DNA of 64,000 bases from Cytobacillus gottheilii (GCF_001636345.1 NZ_KV440945.1:491340-555339), one strand, 5' to 3'; shown: positions 52,679-61,531, counted from the first letter of the stretch. Numbers and translations are program-made. Notes: a model not told the origin generated them from the sequence alone.

Positions 52679-53682
52679 TCGGCATTTCCTTCTACCTGAA
52701 CGATGAGAAGGCAGAGAAACGCATTGCTGAAGCTGGAAAGCTCGGCGTCAAGCAGGCGTTTACCTCGCTTCACATCCCAGAAGAAACCGGAAACCTGGCA
52801 GAACGGGCAAAAGCACTGCTCGCCGCTGCGAAAGAAGCTGGAATGGAAGTATATGCAGATGTTTCGAAACATACATTAAAGCATTTAGGCATTTCCGATT
52901 TTAGTAAGCTTCAGAACCTGGGTGTCGCTGGATTGCGGCTTGATGAATTCTTCGACACTGATTTTGTTCTCAGTCTTGCACAGCAGTATAAGCTGGCAAT
53001 TAATGCGAGTACAGTGACGGAAAGAGAACTGATCGATCTGCTTGAAAGAGGACTAAAAGCAGAGCAGCTCATCGCCTGGCATAACTTTTACCCGAAAAAA
53101 GAAACAGGCTTGGATGAGAACTTTTTTATAAAGCAAAATCAATTGTTTCAAGCTTATGGAATTAAAATCAGTGCCTTCATCCCAGGTATTGGAGAAAAGC
53201 GCGGTCCTCTATTTGACGGCCTGCCAACACTTGAAAAGCATCGCCAGCACAATCCAATGTCAGCAGTATTGGAATTGATGGATTCTGGTGTGGATGATAT
53301 TTATATCGGTGACCCTGATAGTGGAGAAGGTTTACTGGAGAACTTAATTGCTTTAGAAGTTGAAAACATTGTTACGCTGCATATGGAGGATTCTTCCTTC
53401 GCGGCAGACGTTTATTCACCAAGACCGGATTTTGCCCGTGATGTGCTGCGTTTCATGAACACACGAACAGCACAGCCAATACCAGCTGCTAATACGATCG
53501 AACGGAAAACAGGCTGTATTACAGCTGATAATGAGAAGTATGGACGATACAATGGGGAAGTCTCGATTACATTGCGGGACCTGCCTGCAGATGAACGTGT
53601 GAACATCATCGGGAGAATAAGAGAGTCAGATATCGAGGTGCTGAGGTTCATCAAGCCGAAGCATAAGATAAAACTGATTTAG
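52675..53682 (+). CDS. mupG: 6-phospho-N-acetylmuramidase MupG (DUF871)
   Basis: A 335-aa TIM-barrel hydrolase of the DUF871 family. S. aureus MupG, the characterised member, splits MurNAc-6P-GlcNAc, the product of disaccharide import by MurP. Typical are the N-terminal GISFYLNDEKAEKRIAEAGK, GLRLDEFF, WHNFYPKKETGL and the C-terminal RKTGCITADNEKYGRYNGEV. It begins at TTG 52675 within the murP stop (TTGA overlap) and ends the operon. B. subtilis instead uses exo-acting NagZ and AmiE, absent here, so this strain follows the staphylococcal route. Confidence 0.92.
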   Translation: MIGISFYLNDEKAEKRIAEAGKLGVKQAFTSLHIPEETGNLAERAKALLAAAKEAGMEVYADVSKHTLKHLGISDFSKLQNLGVAGLRLDEFFDTDFVLSLAQQYKLAINASTVTERELIDLLERGLKAEQLIAWHNFYPKKETGLDENFFIKQNQLFQAYGIKISAFIPGIGEKRGPLFDGLPTLEKHRQHNPMSAVLELMDSGVDDIYIGDPDSGEGLLENLIALEVENIVTLHMEDSSFAADVYSPRPDFARDVLRFMNTRTAQPIPAANTIERKTGCITADNEKYGRYNGEVSITLRDLPADERVNIIGRIRESDIEVLRFIKPKHKIKLI

Positions 53683-53709
53683 AGGAGGGGGTTCTCTCCT
53701 CTTTTTTTT
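53680..53709 (+). terminator. Terminator after mupG
   Basis: AGAGGAG (53681-53687) pairs with CTCCTCT (53696-53702), running into eight T; it overlaps the mupG stop. Confidence 0.88.
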
Positions 53710-53764
53710 GCGAAAAAACCCCTATTTTTATAGAAAATTAAGGAAATTTTTCATAAGAATATAG

Positions 53765-53794
53765 TATAATAGTAGAAAATGAGAATGATTCTCG
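53765..53794 (+). promoter_or_regulatory. Promoter and Fur-like box of the response regulator
   Basis: TATAAT (53765-53770) is followed by the dyad TGAGAATGATTCTCG (53780-53794), a 6-of-7 match on each arm to the 7-1-7 box TGATAATNATTATCA used by Fur, PerR and Zur. It covers the predicted start point. A matching -35 box is not evident. Confidence 0.5.
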
Positions 53795-53809
53795 GCGGGA
53801 GGAGAAGAA

Positions 53810-54755
53810 ATGAAAGCATTCATAATAGATGATGAAACGTATGCTGTTAAAATGCTTGAAAAAATGCTGAAATCCTATAAAGAGATAGATAGTATAGGCA
53901 GTTTTACTGATCCAGCTGCCGCTTTTTCTGAAATGCGGAAGAACCCGCCGGATGTCATTTTCCTCGATATGGAGTTAGGCGGAGAACATGGCCTGCAATT
54001 CGCTGAAAAATTACTGGAGAAGCAATTGCCAATAGAAATTATATTTGTTTCTGCACATCCTCAGTTCGCGTTAGAAGCCTTTGAGGTGAATGCTGCTGAT
54101 TATCTATTAAAGCCTGTCTCAAAAGCACGCTTAGAAAAGGCAATTTCAAGAGTAAAAGAAAAAATACAAATCTACAAAGAATTTATAAAAACAAAGCCTC
54201 AAAGTCAAAGAATGTATATCTCCTCTTTTGGATCCTTGCGTTTAGTGAACAATAGCGGAATGGAGATTAAATGGCGGACTAAAAAAGTGAAAGAGCTTTT
54301 TGCTTATCTATGGTCAAATAGCGGGAATCCAGTTCATAAAGCAAAAATAATCGATCAGTTTTGGCCTGATATCCATGCTGATAAGGCGATGACATTGCTG
54401 CATACCACTGTTTATCAGCTTCGCAAAACACTTAAAGAAGCAGGTCTTGAAACAAACCCCATCATATTGGCTAATGATACATATTCCTTGGCTGCTGATT
54501 TTCAAAGCGACAGGCAGGAGCTTCAGGAACTGCTGAATGATTCTGAACCTGCAGAAAAGAATATGCTAAAAATCCTAGATTTATATAAGTCTGATTATCT
54601 TGAAGAGGAAGATTATTTTTGGGCAAGTCAAATAAGGCAAAATCTAAAGCAGACTGTGCAAGCAATTTTAGAGAAATTTGTTCAGATGAACTGGGAACAT
54701 ACATTATTTGCTGACAGTGTTGAAAAATGTCTAGAAAAACTGCAGCAGCTTGATC
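53810..54755 (+). pseudogene. Response regulator with winged helix, truncated by IS
   Basis: The receiver domain (1-120) has the acidic pair Asp7/Asp8, phospho-acceptor Asp53 (VIFLDMELGG) and Lys101 (YLLKPVS). A winged-helix DNA-binding domain of the OmpR/SARP type follows (about 135-225), and then the start of a bacterial transcriptional activation domain (about 240-315). After Asp315 the frame runs into the IS element and ends at 54811 with 18 foreign residues. Relatives are longer, so the C-terminal helical repeats are lost; the remnant of the gene is not found on the far side of the IS. DNA binding might survive. GGGAGGAG precedes the ATG. Confidence 0.85.
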
Positions 54756-54807
54756 TGCACTGCCCCCCTATTGTTGGACACTCCAACAATAGGAGGCGAA
54801 CTCATAA

Positions 54808-55326
54808 ATGACTCATCTTACCAAGGAAAAGAAACTTCAAATTGCTAAACGTTATTTAAACGAAATGATTAGTTATCGAGAACTAGCGAATCAGGTGGGC
54901 GTAGATCATTCCACTCTCCGTTACTGGGTGCTGCTCGTTCGTTACCATGGGGATCAGGCTTTTTCCTTTCCCTATACAAACTATCCTTCTGCCTTTAAAA
55001 TGAGGGTAATTCAATTTATCACGGAAAAGAATTACTCCATTCGAGAGGCATCCGCGATTTTCCATCTCCCTGATCCATCTATGCTTCGCAAGTGGAAGAA
55101 AACGTGGGAGACAGCTGGAGTAGGTGCCCTTGAACCAAAAGAAAAGGGGCTTTCTATTATGACATCTAATCAGAGGAAAAATAAGGACAAGAGTAACTCT
55201 CAGAATCCATCGGTAGAAGAGCTGATAGAAGAACTGGAATACCTTCGTATGGAGAACGCGTATTTAAAAAAGCTGAAAGCCTTAGTTCAGAAAGAACAAT
55301 CACCAACCAATATAAAGCGAAAGTAA
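54808..55326 (+). CDS. IS150-type transposase OrfA
   Basis: A 172-aa DNA-binding protein with two helix-turn-helix segments (YRELANQVGVDHSTLRYWV and SIREASAIFHLPDPSMLRKW) and a C-terminal leucine zipper (VEELIEELEYLRMENAYLKK). It recognises the inverted repeats, and by frameshifting becomes the N-terminal part of the OrfAB transposase. AGGAGG precedes it. The upstream 50 bp belong to the IS end. Confidence 0.93.
   Translation: MTHLTKEKKLQIAKRYLNEMISYRELANQVGVDHSTLRYWVLLVRYHGDQAFSFPYTNYPSAFKMRVIQFITEKNYSIREASAIFHLPDPSMLRKWKKTWETAGVGALEPKEKGLSIMTSNQRKNKDKSNSQNPSVEELIEELEYLRMENAYLKKLKALVQKEQSPTNIKRK
55266..55272 (+). other. Slippery site for -1 programmed frameshift
   Basis: A-AAA-AAG near the end of orfA. 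After a -1 slip the frame stays open to orfB (…AESLSSERTITNQYKAKVIY, then ELRKDFPVIKMIKIAKM), giving the OrfAB fusion known for IS3 elements. Confidence 0.8.
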
Positions 55327-55352
55327 TATATGAACTAAGGAAGGACTTCCCG

Positions 55353-56168
55353 GTGATTAAAATGATCAAAATAGCCAAGATGCCTAGAAGCACTTACTAC
55401 AGCTTCATAAAAAAGTGGAATCAACCAGATCCTGACCGCAAATGGAAAAGAAGAATTTCATTCATTTACCGCAAACACTCAGGTCGGTTTGGATATCGCC
55501 GCATTACGGACGTGCTTCAGGAAAAAGGATATCAGATCAACAAAAAGAAAGTACTTCGAATAATGAGAGATCTAGGGCTTAAATGCATGGTGCGTATGAA
55601 AAAGTATAAATCGTATAAAGGGGAAGTTGGAAAAGCAGCTCCAAACATCCTTAACCGTGACTTCCGTGCCCAGAAACCGAACCAAAAGTGGGTGACGGAC
55701 ATTACAGAATTTAAAGTGTTTGGAGAGAAGCTTTATCTTTCTCCCATTTTAGATCTATTTAATAGCGAGGTCATCACCTATACACTCCAATCAAGGCCGA
55801 CGTTTGATTTGGTCGATAGGATGTTGGCCCAAGGATTAAAATACGTAAAAGAAGGCGATGAGCTCTTACTACATTCCGACCAGGGATGGCACTATCGAAT
55901 GCCCAAATACCGAAGGACGCTAAAAGAACATAAGATTACACAAAGCATGTCTAGAAAAGGAAACTGTCTTGACAATTCTGTCATGGAAAACTTTTTTGGG
56001 ATCTTAAAATCAGAGTTTCTTTATTTACAAGAGTTTGAAAGTATCGAGCATTTTAAAGCCGAGTTAGAAAAATACATCTATTACTACAACCACTTGAGAA
56101 TTAAATCAAGATTAAATCGGAAAAGTCCAGTAGCTTATCGGGTTAGTACTGAAGTAGTAGCTGCTTAA
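55353..56168 (+). CDS. IS150-type transposase OrfB (rve integrase)
   Basis: A 271-aa catalytic domain with the DDE triad: Asp in WVTDITEFKV, Asp in LLHSDQGWHY and Glu in NSVMENFFGILKSE. The HTH_21 segment RKHSGRFGYRRITDVLQEKG precedes it. The annotated ATG lies inside the frame, which is open upstream to the slippery site in orfA, so the active product is most likely OrfAB. It is intact and should be mobile. Confidence 0.93.
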   Translation: MIKMIKIAKMPRSTYYSFIKKWNQPDPDRKWKRRISFIYRKHSGRFGYRRITDVLQEKGYQINKKKVLRIMRDLGLKCMVRMKKYKSYKGEVGKAAPNILNRDFRAQKPNQKWVTDITEFKVFGEKLYLSPILDLFNSEVITYTLQSRPTFDLVDRMLAQGLKYVKEGDELLLHSDQGWHYRMPKYRRTLKEHKITQSMSRKGNCLDNSVMENFFGILKSEFLYLQEFESIEHFKAELEKYIYYYNHLRIKSRLNRKSPVAYRVSTEVVAA

Positions 56169-56206
56169 GCTTAAATATAAGTGTCCAATTTTATGGGTCC
56201 AGTGCA

Positions 56207-56276
56207 CGTGCTCCGAGGAGGCTCAGCTTCCTCCCCTCGGAAAGCGAGTGTCCGCAGCGCAATGCAACGGACTTGT
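56207..56276 (+). repeat. Fragment of a dispersed Bacillaceae repeat
   Basis: GCTCCGAGGAGGCTCAGC and GGAAAGCGAGTGTCCGCAGC, ending in ATGCAACGGACT, resemble a palindromic element I recall as common between genes of Bacillaceae. Only its 3' part remains, cut exactly at the IS right end. An inner stem CCGAGG/CCTCGG is visible. The following 290 nt to the amidase gene hold no gene. Confidence 0.5.
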
Positions 56277-56563
56277 TGCCCAAACCATAACTTTGAATGT
56301 TTAGATTATAAAAATATTATTTTAAGATTTATCACAGTCACTTTTTTTACCTGTCATATATTTAGAGGGAAATGAAGATGGAAAATATTACATATGGAAA
56401 TAACTCTACTTATTTCCACTATACCTATAAATTTCTTAAAAACAATGTCGATATAGATAGAGACTGAATTAGACAAATTTCTACTAAAACTAGCCAATTT
56501 GTGTGATTCAAAATATCATAATAGTATGATAGTATGTAGGAAAATGCCGAAAGGAGTAAGCTA

Positions 56564-57958
56564 ATGAGGAAAATTGTTCTCGCGGTTGTGCTAGCTTTGC
56601 TGTTTCTACCTTTGTCAGAAACCGTGTCCAAAGCAGCTTCATCCTTCAATGATGTGAGCACTGGCCACCGTGCTTACAAAGAAATTAAGTATCTGTTCGA
56701 TGGTAAAATTGTCACTGGATCGCTTGATGGCTACTTTAACCCTGGGAAGGTTGTAACAAGAGGTGAGGCGGCAGCAATGATCGGCCGTGCCCTTAATCTG
56801 AACGGGACCAAAAGAAGCACACAGTTTTCGGATGTGGGTTCACAATATTTTGCTTCTGGTTACATACAAGCAGCAGCAGATGCCAAAGTCATTACTGGAT
56901 ACAAAGATGGAAGCTTTAAGCCCAATAATCCAGTAAACCGCGGTGAAATGGCCGTCATCCTAAGCAAAGCGTTTAACTATAACTTTGGAGGCACCTTATC
57001 TGGAGCAGCTAAGGCCTTAATGACCCGCGGAATTTCAGGAGGTATGGCTGATGGTACGTTTGGATCAGAATTAGCAACGATTCGTGCAGACTTTTCTGTA
57101 TTTCTTGCCAGAGCCATCAATTACAAGCTGAGACTGAACCCGACTGAAAATTTCAGTCTTGAGAGAACAGTTACAGCATCATCTTTAAATGTACGCTCTG
57201 GTCCTTCAACTGCCTATCCTGCAGTTGGCAGCCTAGTAAAAGGAACGAAAGTTGAAGTGGCTTATTCAGTTGGCCAATGGGTATATGTTCGCTCGGGCAG
57301 TACGGAAGGATTAGTACATTCAGCTTACTTGGATGCCGACATTGATACAGGAAATGAAGGAAATGATCCGGCTGATAACATATTAAGTCAGCAAATGATC
57401 GTCATTGACGCTGGTCATGGCGGGCACGATCCTGGAGCGATAGGATATGGATTGAAAGAGAAAGATGTTGTCCTGAACACGGCTCTTAAGGTAAAAGCAT
57501 TGTTAGCAAAATCTCCGTTCCAATATAAGCTGACGAGAGATACCGACGTGTACCTTACTCTAGATGAGCGTGTTGATATTGCTGAAGATGCCGACGCAGA
57601 TGTATTTGTCAGCATTCATGCGAATGCATTCAACGGTTCAGCTAAAGGTTCTGAGACATATTATTATGCGGCGAAAAACACGAACTCTGCAGACAGCAAA
57701 CTGCTTGCTACAAAAATTCAAGAGAGACTTATTGCTGCCGGCAAGCTAAGTGATAGAGGAGTGAAGAACGGCAACTTCCATGTTCTTCGCGAAAACGGCA
57801 TGCCAGCTGTTCTGACAGAATTAGGTTTCATTGATAATAAGGGAGATAACGCCAAGCTTGCATCTCCTTCGTGGAGAGATGCAGCAGCAAAAGCGATCTA
57901 TTATGGGATCCTAGATTACTATAAAGCAAAAGGCTTCGACGTTTCTAATTTATATTAA
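56564..57958 (+). CDS. SLH-anchored N-acetylmuramoyl-L-alanine amidase
   Basis: A 464-aa secreted wall hydrolase cutting the MurNAc to L-Ala bond. It has a signal peptide (about 1-25), three SLH modules (about 27-190: FNDVSTGHRAYKEIKYLFDG, FSDVGSQYFASGYIQAAADA and a weaker third), a bacterial SH3 domain (about 200-258, SSLNVRSGPSTAYPAVG) and an Amidase_3 domain (278-455). Zinc ligands and catalytic Glu are seen in VIDAGHGGHDPGA, KEKDVVLN, VSIHANAFNG and LTELGFIDN. SLH repeats bind pyruvylated wall polymer. GAAAGGAG precedes the ATG. First of four SLH enzyme genes. Confidence 0.93.
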   Translation: MRKIVLAVVLALLFLPLSETVSKAASSFNDVSTGHRAYKEIKYLFDGKIVTGSLDGYFNPGKVVTRGEAAAMIGRALNLNGTKRSTQFSDVGSQYFASGYIQAAADAKVITGYKDGSFKPNNPVNRGEMAVILSKAFNYNFGGTLSGAAKALMTRGISGGMADGTFGSELATIRADFSVFLARAINYKLRLNPTENFSLERTVTASSLNVRSGPSTAYPAVGSLVKGTKVEVAYSVGQWVYVRSGSTEGLVHSAYLDADIDTGNEGNDPADNILSQQMIVIDAGHGGHDPGAIGYGLKEKDVVLNTALKVKALLAKSPFQYKLTRDTDVYLTLDERVDIAEDADADVFVSIHANAFNGSAKGSETYYYAAKNTNSADSKLLATKIQERLIAAGKLSDRGVKNGNFHVLRENGMPAVLTELGFIDNKGDNAKLASPSWRDAAAKAIYYGILDYYKAKGFDVSNLY

Positions 57959-57994
57959 TCTACCCTTTATAAAAGTGAATAAACGTTTCTAAAT

Positions 57995-58049
57995 AAAGGC
58001 TATCCACTGGGGTCTATTCTAGGCAACTGGATAGCCTTTTGTTTTTTTT
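57995..58049 (+). terminator. Terminator after the SLH amidase gene
   Basis: AAAGGCTATCCA (57995-58006) pairs with TGGATAGCCTTT (58028-58039), followed by a T-rich run. Confidence 0.88.
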
Positions 58050-58171
58050 CATATCAGGCAGCAGCGATTTGGCAAATGGAAATCAAAATCATCGCCTGAT
58101 AGACCAATGCAGTGATACAAATATGCTATTATTATAAATTATAAGCGTAATAGAAAAGGGGGCACTGGACT

Positions 58172-60073
58172 TTGAAGAAAAAATGGGTAGGAATGCTGGC
58201 TGGCTTGCTGCTGGCAGTATGGTTTGCTTCAAGCACGGCTGCTGTGTCTGCCGAGACCAGCTATGAAAATTATATTGTTTTCTTATCTGCTGATATAGAA
58301 GAATCCCAACTTGAGGCAGAAGGTCTTACCGTAATTAGATCTTTTGAGAACATACATGCTGCAGCGGTTAAAGCAACGTCGGAGCAAATCCAGGAACTAA
58401 CAGATAAAAATATGATTACGAAAGCGGAACCCGATCAGCCTGTTCAAACGAGTGCCCAAGTAACACCATGGGGACATGAAACAATGCAGATCCCAGAAAG
58501 ACAGTCCACTGTTTTAACAGGGAAAAACATTAAGATTGCAATTCTTGATACAGGTGTGGATCTAAATCATCCGGATCTAAATATTACGGATGGCGTATGT
58601 GTTCTATCTCAATGTACGGATTCCTATAACGATGATAATGGACATGGCACACATGTAGCTGGCATTATCGGAGCAAAGGACAATTACATTGGTATTGTGG
58701 GGGTTGCCCCTGATGCAGAGCTTTATACGATTAAAGCATTGAACTCTAGAGGGAGAGGAACGACATCGACCTTTATGGCTGGGCTTGACTGGGCAATATC
58801 CAAAGATGTAGACATTATCAATTTAAGCTTAACAACAGATGTGGAAGACCTGGGAATTAAGGCAATGATTGATAAGGCTTACCAGAAGGGAATTCTAGTA
58901 ATTGCAGCAGCAGGGAACGAAGGAACAGAATCAGGGACAAGTGAAACGGTCATGTATCCGGCTAAATTCTCCAATGTCATTGCTGTATCAGCGATCGGCA
59001 AAAATCAGACGAGAATCCCAACCTCTTCCACCGGAATGGAAGTGGAATTGACGGCTCCGGGAGATTATATTTATAGTACATATCCAACAGCGCTTAAGGC
59101 AGATGGATATGCAGAAATGACAGGAACTTCAATGGCTGCTCCGTTTGTAACGGGGTTAGCTGCATTATATAAAGAAAAATATCCGCTTCTTACACATATT
59201 GAAATGAGACAGCTGCTTCAAGAAACAGCAAAAGATCTCGGACCTACAGGGCGTGACCGTTTTTATGGTTTTGGTTTAGCACAATTAGAGCAAGATAACA
59301 GCGGAATTGATTCGATCTCTTATAATGTCGATCAAAAAGGAAAAGTGACATTAGAGATGGGCGAAATTCTTAAGCAATATAGTCAATATAAAGTGCAGCG
59401 CTTTGATAAAGTCATTAATGCTGCAGCATCTCATCACACATTCGAAGACTATGGTTTAAAAGGAAGCATTGAATACACCATTATTCCGCTGCAAAACGGT
59501 GTTGAGCAAAGAAAAGCGGGCATTGTTGTGAATGTCGATGTAGCAAAGCCGACATATAGAGATATTGATAATTCTGTCTGGTATAGCAGGTATATGATGT
59601 ATTTAAATCATCAGTCGATTCTATTAGGATACGATCAGAATGAACTGCGTCCATCACAGCTTGTAAAAAGATCGGAAGCTGTTGCCATGATTGGCCGTGC
59701 TTTAGGCTACGATGGTGAGAAAAGATCAACAAGATTTAAAGATGTGGCGAGCGGCAATTCTGCTTCAGGATATATAGAAGCAGCAGCACAAAATAATATT
59801 CTGCGAGGTTATCCTGATGGCACATTCCGTCCGGATGAGCCGGTTTCAAGAGCGGAAATGGCTATCCTCATTGCCAATGCTTACGACCTGCAAGACTCAG
59901 TCTCTATGAACTTTAAAGACGTAAATGAAAAAGTAACAGGCTATGAGGCGATTGACCGCTTAGCTGCCGCCAGCATTACAGAAGGATACAGCGACGGCAC
60001 ATTCAGACCTTACGAAAAAATGGCAAGATCCACATTCTCCGTCTTTATCGCGAGAGCAGAAGGACTCTACTAA
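58172..60073 (+). CDS. SLH-anchored subtilisin-like protease
   Basis: A 633-aa secreted S8 protease with a signal peptide (about 1-27), an I9-like propeptide (about 32-88), and a catalytic domain with Asp126 (AILDTGVDLNHPDL), His158 (GHGTHVAGIIG), Asn249 (AAAGNEG) and Ser320 (GTSMAAPFVTG). An unassigned linker domain (about 385-450) is followed by three SLH modules at the C-terminus (YRDIDNSVWYSRYMMYLNH, FKDVASGNSASGYIEAAAQN, FKDVNEKVTGYEAIDRLAAA). It starts at TTG 58172 behind AAAGGGGG. It is a surface-held protease, unlike the free Vpr-like enzyme at 6837. Confidence 0.93.
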   Translation: MKKKWVGMLAGLLLAVWFASSTAAVSAETSYENYIVFLSADIEESQLEAEGLTVIRSFENIHAAAVKATSEQIQELTDKNMITKAEPDQPVQTSAQVTPWGHETMQIPERQSTVLTGKNIKIAILDTGVDLNHPDLNITDGVCVLSQCTDSYNDDNGHGTHVAGIIGAKDNYIGIVGVAPDAELYTIKALNSRGRGTTSTFMAGLDWAISKDVDIINLSLTTDVEDLGIKAMIDKAYQKGILVIAAAGNEGTESGTSETVMYPAKFSNVIAVSAIGKNQTRIPTSSTGMEVELTAPGDYIYSTYPTALKADGYAEMTGTSMAAPFVTGLAALYKEKYPLLTHIEMRQLLQETAKDLGPTGRDRFYGFGLAQLEQDNSGIDSISYNVDQKGKVTLEMGEILKQYSQYKVQRFDKVINAAASHHTFEDYGLKGSIEYTIIPLQNGVEQRKAGIVVNVDVAKPTYRDIDNSVWYSRYMMYLNHQSILLGYDQNELRPSQLVKRSEAVAMIGRALGYDGEKRSTRFKDVASGNSASGYIEAAAQNNILRGYPDGTFRPDEPVSRAEMAILIANAYDLQDSVSMNFKDVNEKVTGYEAIDRLAAASITEGYSDGTFRPYEKMARSTFSVFIARAEGLY

Positions 60074-60078
60074 AATAG

Positions 60079-60112
60079 AAAGATGCTGCAGAACTTTGGC
60101 AGCATCTTTTTT
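60079..60112 (+). terminator. Terminator after the SLH protease gene
   Basis: AGATGCTGC (60081-60089) pairs perfectly with GCAGCATCT (60099-60107), then T. Confidence 0.92.
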
Positions 60113-60274
60113 CATGTATGATCTTTCTGTAACACAATTGTAATATAAATTCAGAAAATAAATCCTCTAAATCCGCTTATCCCTTATCCTAACGGGTATT
60201 TACCCACTCGCCATACAAAAAAACACCTCTACTACAATTGTAATAGAATAGTAAAGTAAATTACCTTCCTCATT

Positions 60275-60283
60275 TGGTAGAAT
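60275..60283 (+). promoter_or_regulatory. Extended -10 promoter of the SLH NlpC/P60 gene
   Basis: TGGTAGAAT (60275-60283), 69 nt before the gene, is an extended -10 element; the same TGGTAGAATG occurs before the glucosaminidase gene. No clear -35 box. Confidence 0.45.
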
Positions 60284-60351
60284 GTAACTACATACTCCAA
60301 GATTTGATATTTTACGAGTAAATATGAAATGAAATGAGCAGAGGTGGCAAG

Positions 60352-61344
60352 ATGAGACAAAAGTTTTCGAAGGTGATCCTTCTAGTATTGATATTTTCGG
60401 TTCTTCCATTCACGACAGCTTTCGCACAATCATCCCAAGAAGAAATCATTAAAACTGCTAAAGCACAGCTGGGAGTTCCGTACCTATATGGAGGAACAAC
60501 ACCACGAGGCTTTGATTGCTCAGGATTCGTTACATATGTATTCGGCAAAGCAGGCTATGATCTGCCTCGTACTTCATCAAGTCAGTATCATGCAGGTACA
60601 AAAGTAGCGAAGAAAAACCTGCAGCCTGGTGATTTAGTATTTTTTGAACGTACATATAGCAAAGCAGGCATCACACATGCCGGCATATACATAGGAAATA
60701 ATGAATTTATCAGCGCAACTTCAAGCAGCGGCATTAAGATTGATTCTTTAAGCAGCTCATACTGGGGACCAAAGTATTACGGTGCAACAAGAATTTTAGC
60801 TGATGAAGGATTCTCTGATGTTAGTGAAAAGGATCTTGCTTTTGAAGCAATCTATGCATTAAGCGACAGCGAAATCATCCAAGGGTTTGAAGATGGCACT
60901 TTCCGTCCAGACCAAGCTGTAACAAGAGGACAAGCTGCAGCAATCATTAACCGCGTACTGAAGAAGACTCCAAAGAATATTAGCGCATTTAAGGATGTTC
61001 CAAAAGGTTCACGCTTTGCAAAAGATATTGCAGCTATAAAAGAATTAGGCATTATCAATGGATTTAAAGATGGTACTTTCCGTCCGGATGCTTACATGAC
61101 TAGAGCGGAAATGGCTGTCATTCTTGAAGGCGCATTTAAATTGAATGAAATGAAAATTGCTGAAGCAAATACGAGTTCATATAGTGACATCACTCCAGCA
61201 TATTGGGCTCATGATGCAATCGTAACGATGAGCAGTATCGATAGCACGACAATCTTTGATACAGATCGTTATTATGCAACACATCGTGCGACAAGAGCTT
61301 TCTTTACAGCAGCGATCTTCAATTCTATGAATGTTAAAAAATAA
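60352..61344 (+). CDS. SLH-anchored NlpC/P60 endopeptidase
   Basis: A 330-aa secreted enzyme with a signal peptide (about 1-26), an NlpC/P60 domain (about 28-150) and three SLH modules (about 152-325: FSDVSEKDLAFEAIYALSDS, FKDVPKGSRFAKDIAAIKEL and a diverged third). The catalytic Cys56 (GFDCSGF) and His109 (THAGIYIG) are present, but the third position, usually His, is Ser (FISATSSSG). It would cut D-Glu to diaminopimelate bonds. ATG 60352 follows AGAGGTGG; an ATG at 60334 upstream of that site was rejected. Confidence 0.92.
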   Translation: MRQKFSKVILLVLIFSVLPFTTAFAQSSQEEIIKTAKAQLGVPYLYGGTTPRGFDCSGFVTYVFGKAGYDLPRTSSSQYHAGTKVAKKNLQPGDLVFFERTYSKAGITHAGIYIGNNEFISATSSSGIKIDSLSSSYWGPKYYGATRILADEGFSDVSEKDLAFEAIYALSDSEIIQGFEDGTFRPDQAVTRGQAAAIINRVLKKTPKNISAFKDVPKGSRFAKDIAAIKELGIINGFKDGTFRPDAYMTRAEMAVILEGAFKLNEMKIAEANTSSYSDITPAYWAHDAIVTMSSIDSTTIFDTDRYYATHRATRAFFTAAIFNSMNVKK

Positions 61345-61349
61345 TTATT

Positions 61350-61394
61350 TGTAAGCTGGCTCGGGCAGTGCAACTGCTAAGGTCAGCTTTTTTC
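61350..61394 (+). terminator. Terminator after the SLH NlpC/P60 gene
   Basis: AAGCTG pairs with CAGCTT around a loop with an inner GCAGT/ACTGC stem, followed by T7. Confidence 0.75.
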
Positions 61395-61522
61395 TTTTAA
61401 AAAGTTCACTTGATTGTTTCTTATTATATTAGACGTATGAAGAAGCAAAAAAGTTTCAAAATAGAATAGGATATTTTCCCTATAAAAAAATAGCCGAAAA
61501 CGACCATGAAACGGAAATTTTC

Positions 61523-61531
61523 TGGTAGAAT
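61523..61531 (+). promoter_or_regulatory. Extended -10 promoter of the SLH glucosaminidase gene
   Basis: TGGTAGAAT (61523-61531), 58 nt before the gene, identical to the element before the NlpC/P60 gene. Confidence 0.45.

Larger units (their letters stand above)
54756..56206 (+). mobile_element. IS3 family insertion sequence, IS150 group (1451 bp)
   Basis: The left end TGCACTGCCCCCC with ATTGTTGGACACT and the inverted right end (read inward TGCACTGGACCCA, then AATTGGACACT) form imperfect inverted repeats like those of IS150. Inside are two overlapping reading frames, orfA and orfB, in the -1 relation. The flanks (ATC left, CGT right) show no 3-bp target duplication, so flanking DNA was probably lost after insertion. 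Both genes are intact. Confidence 0.93.
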
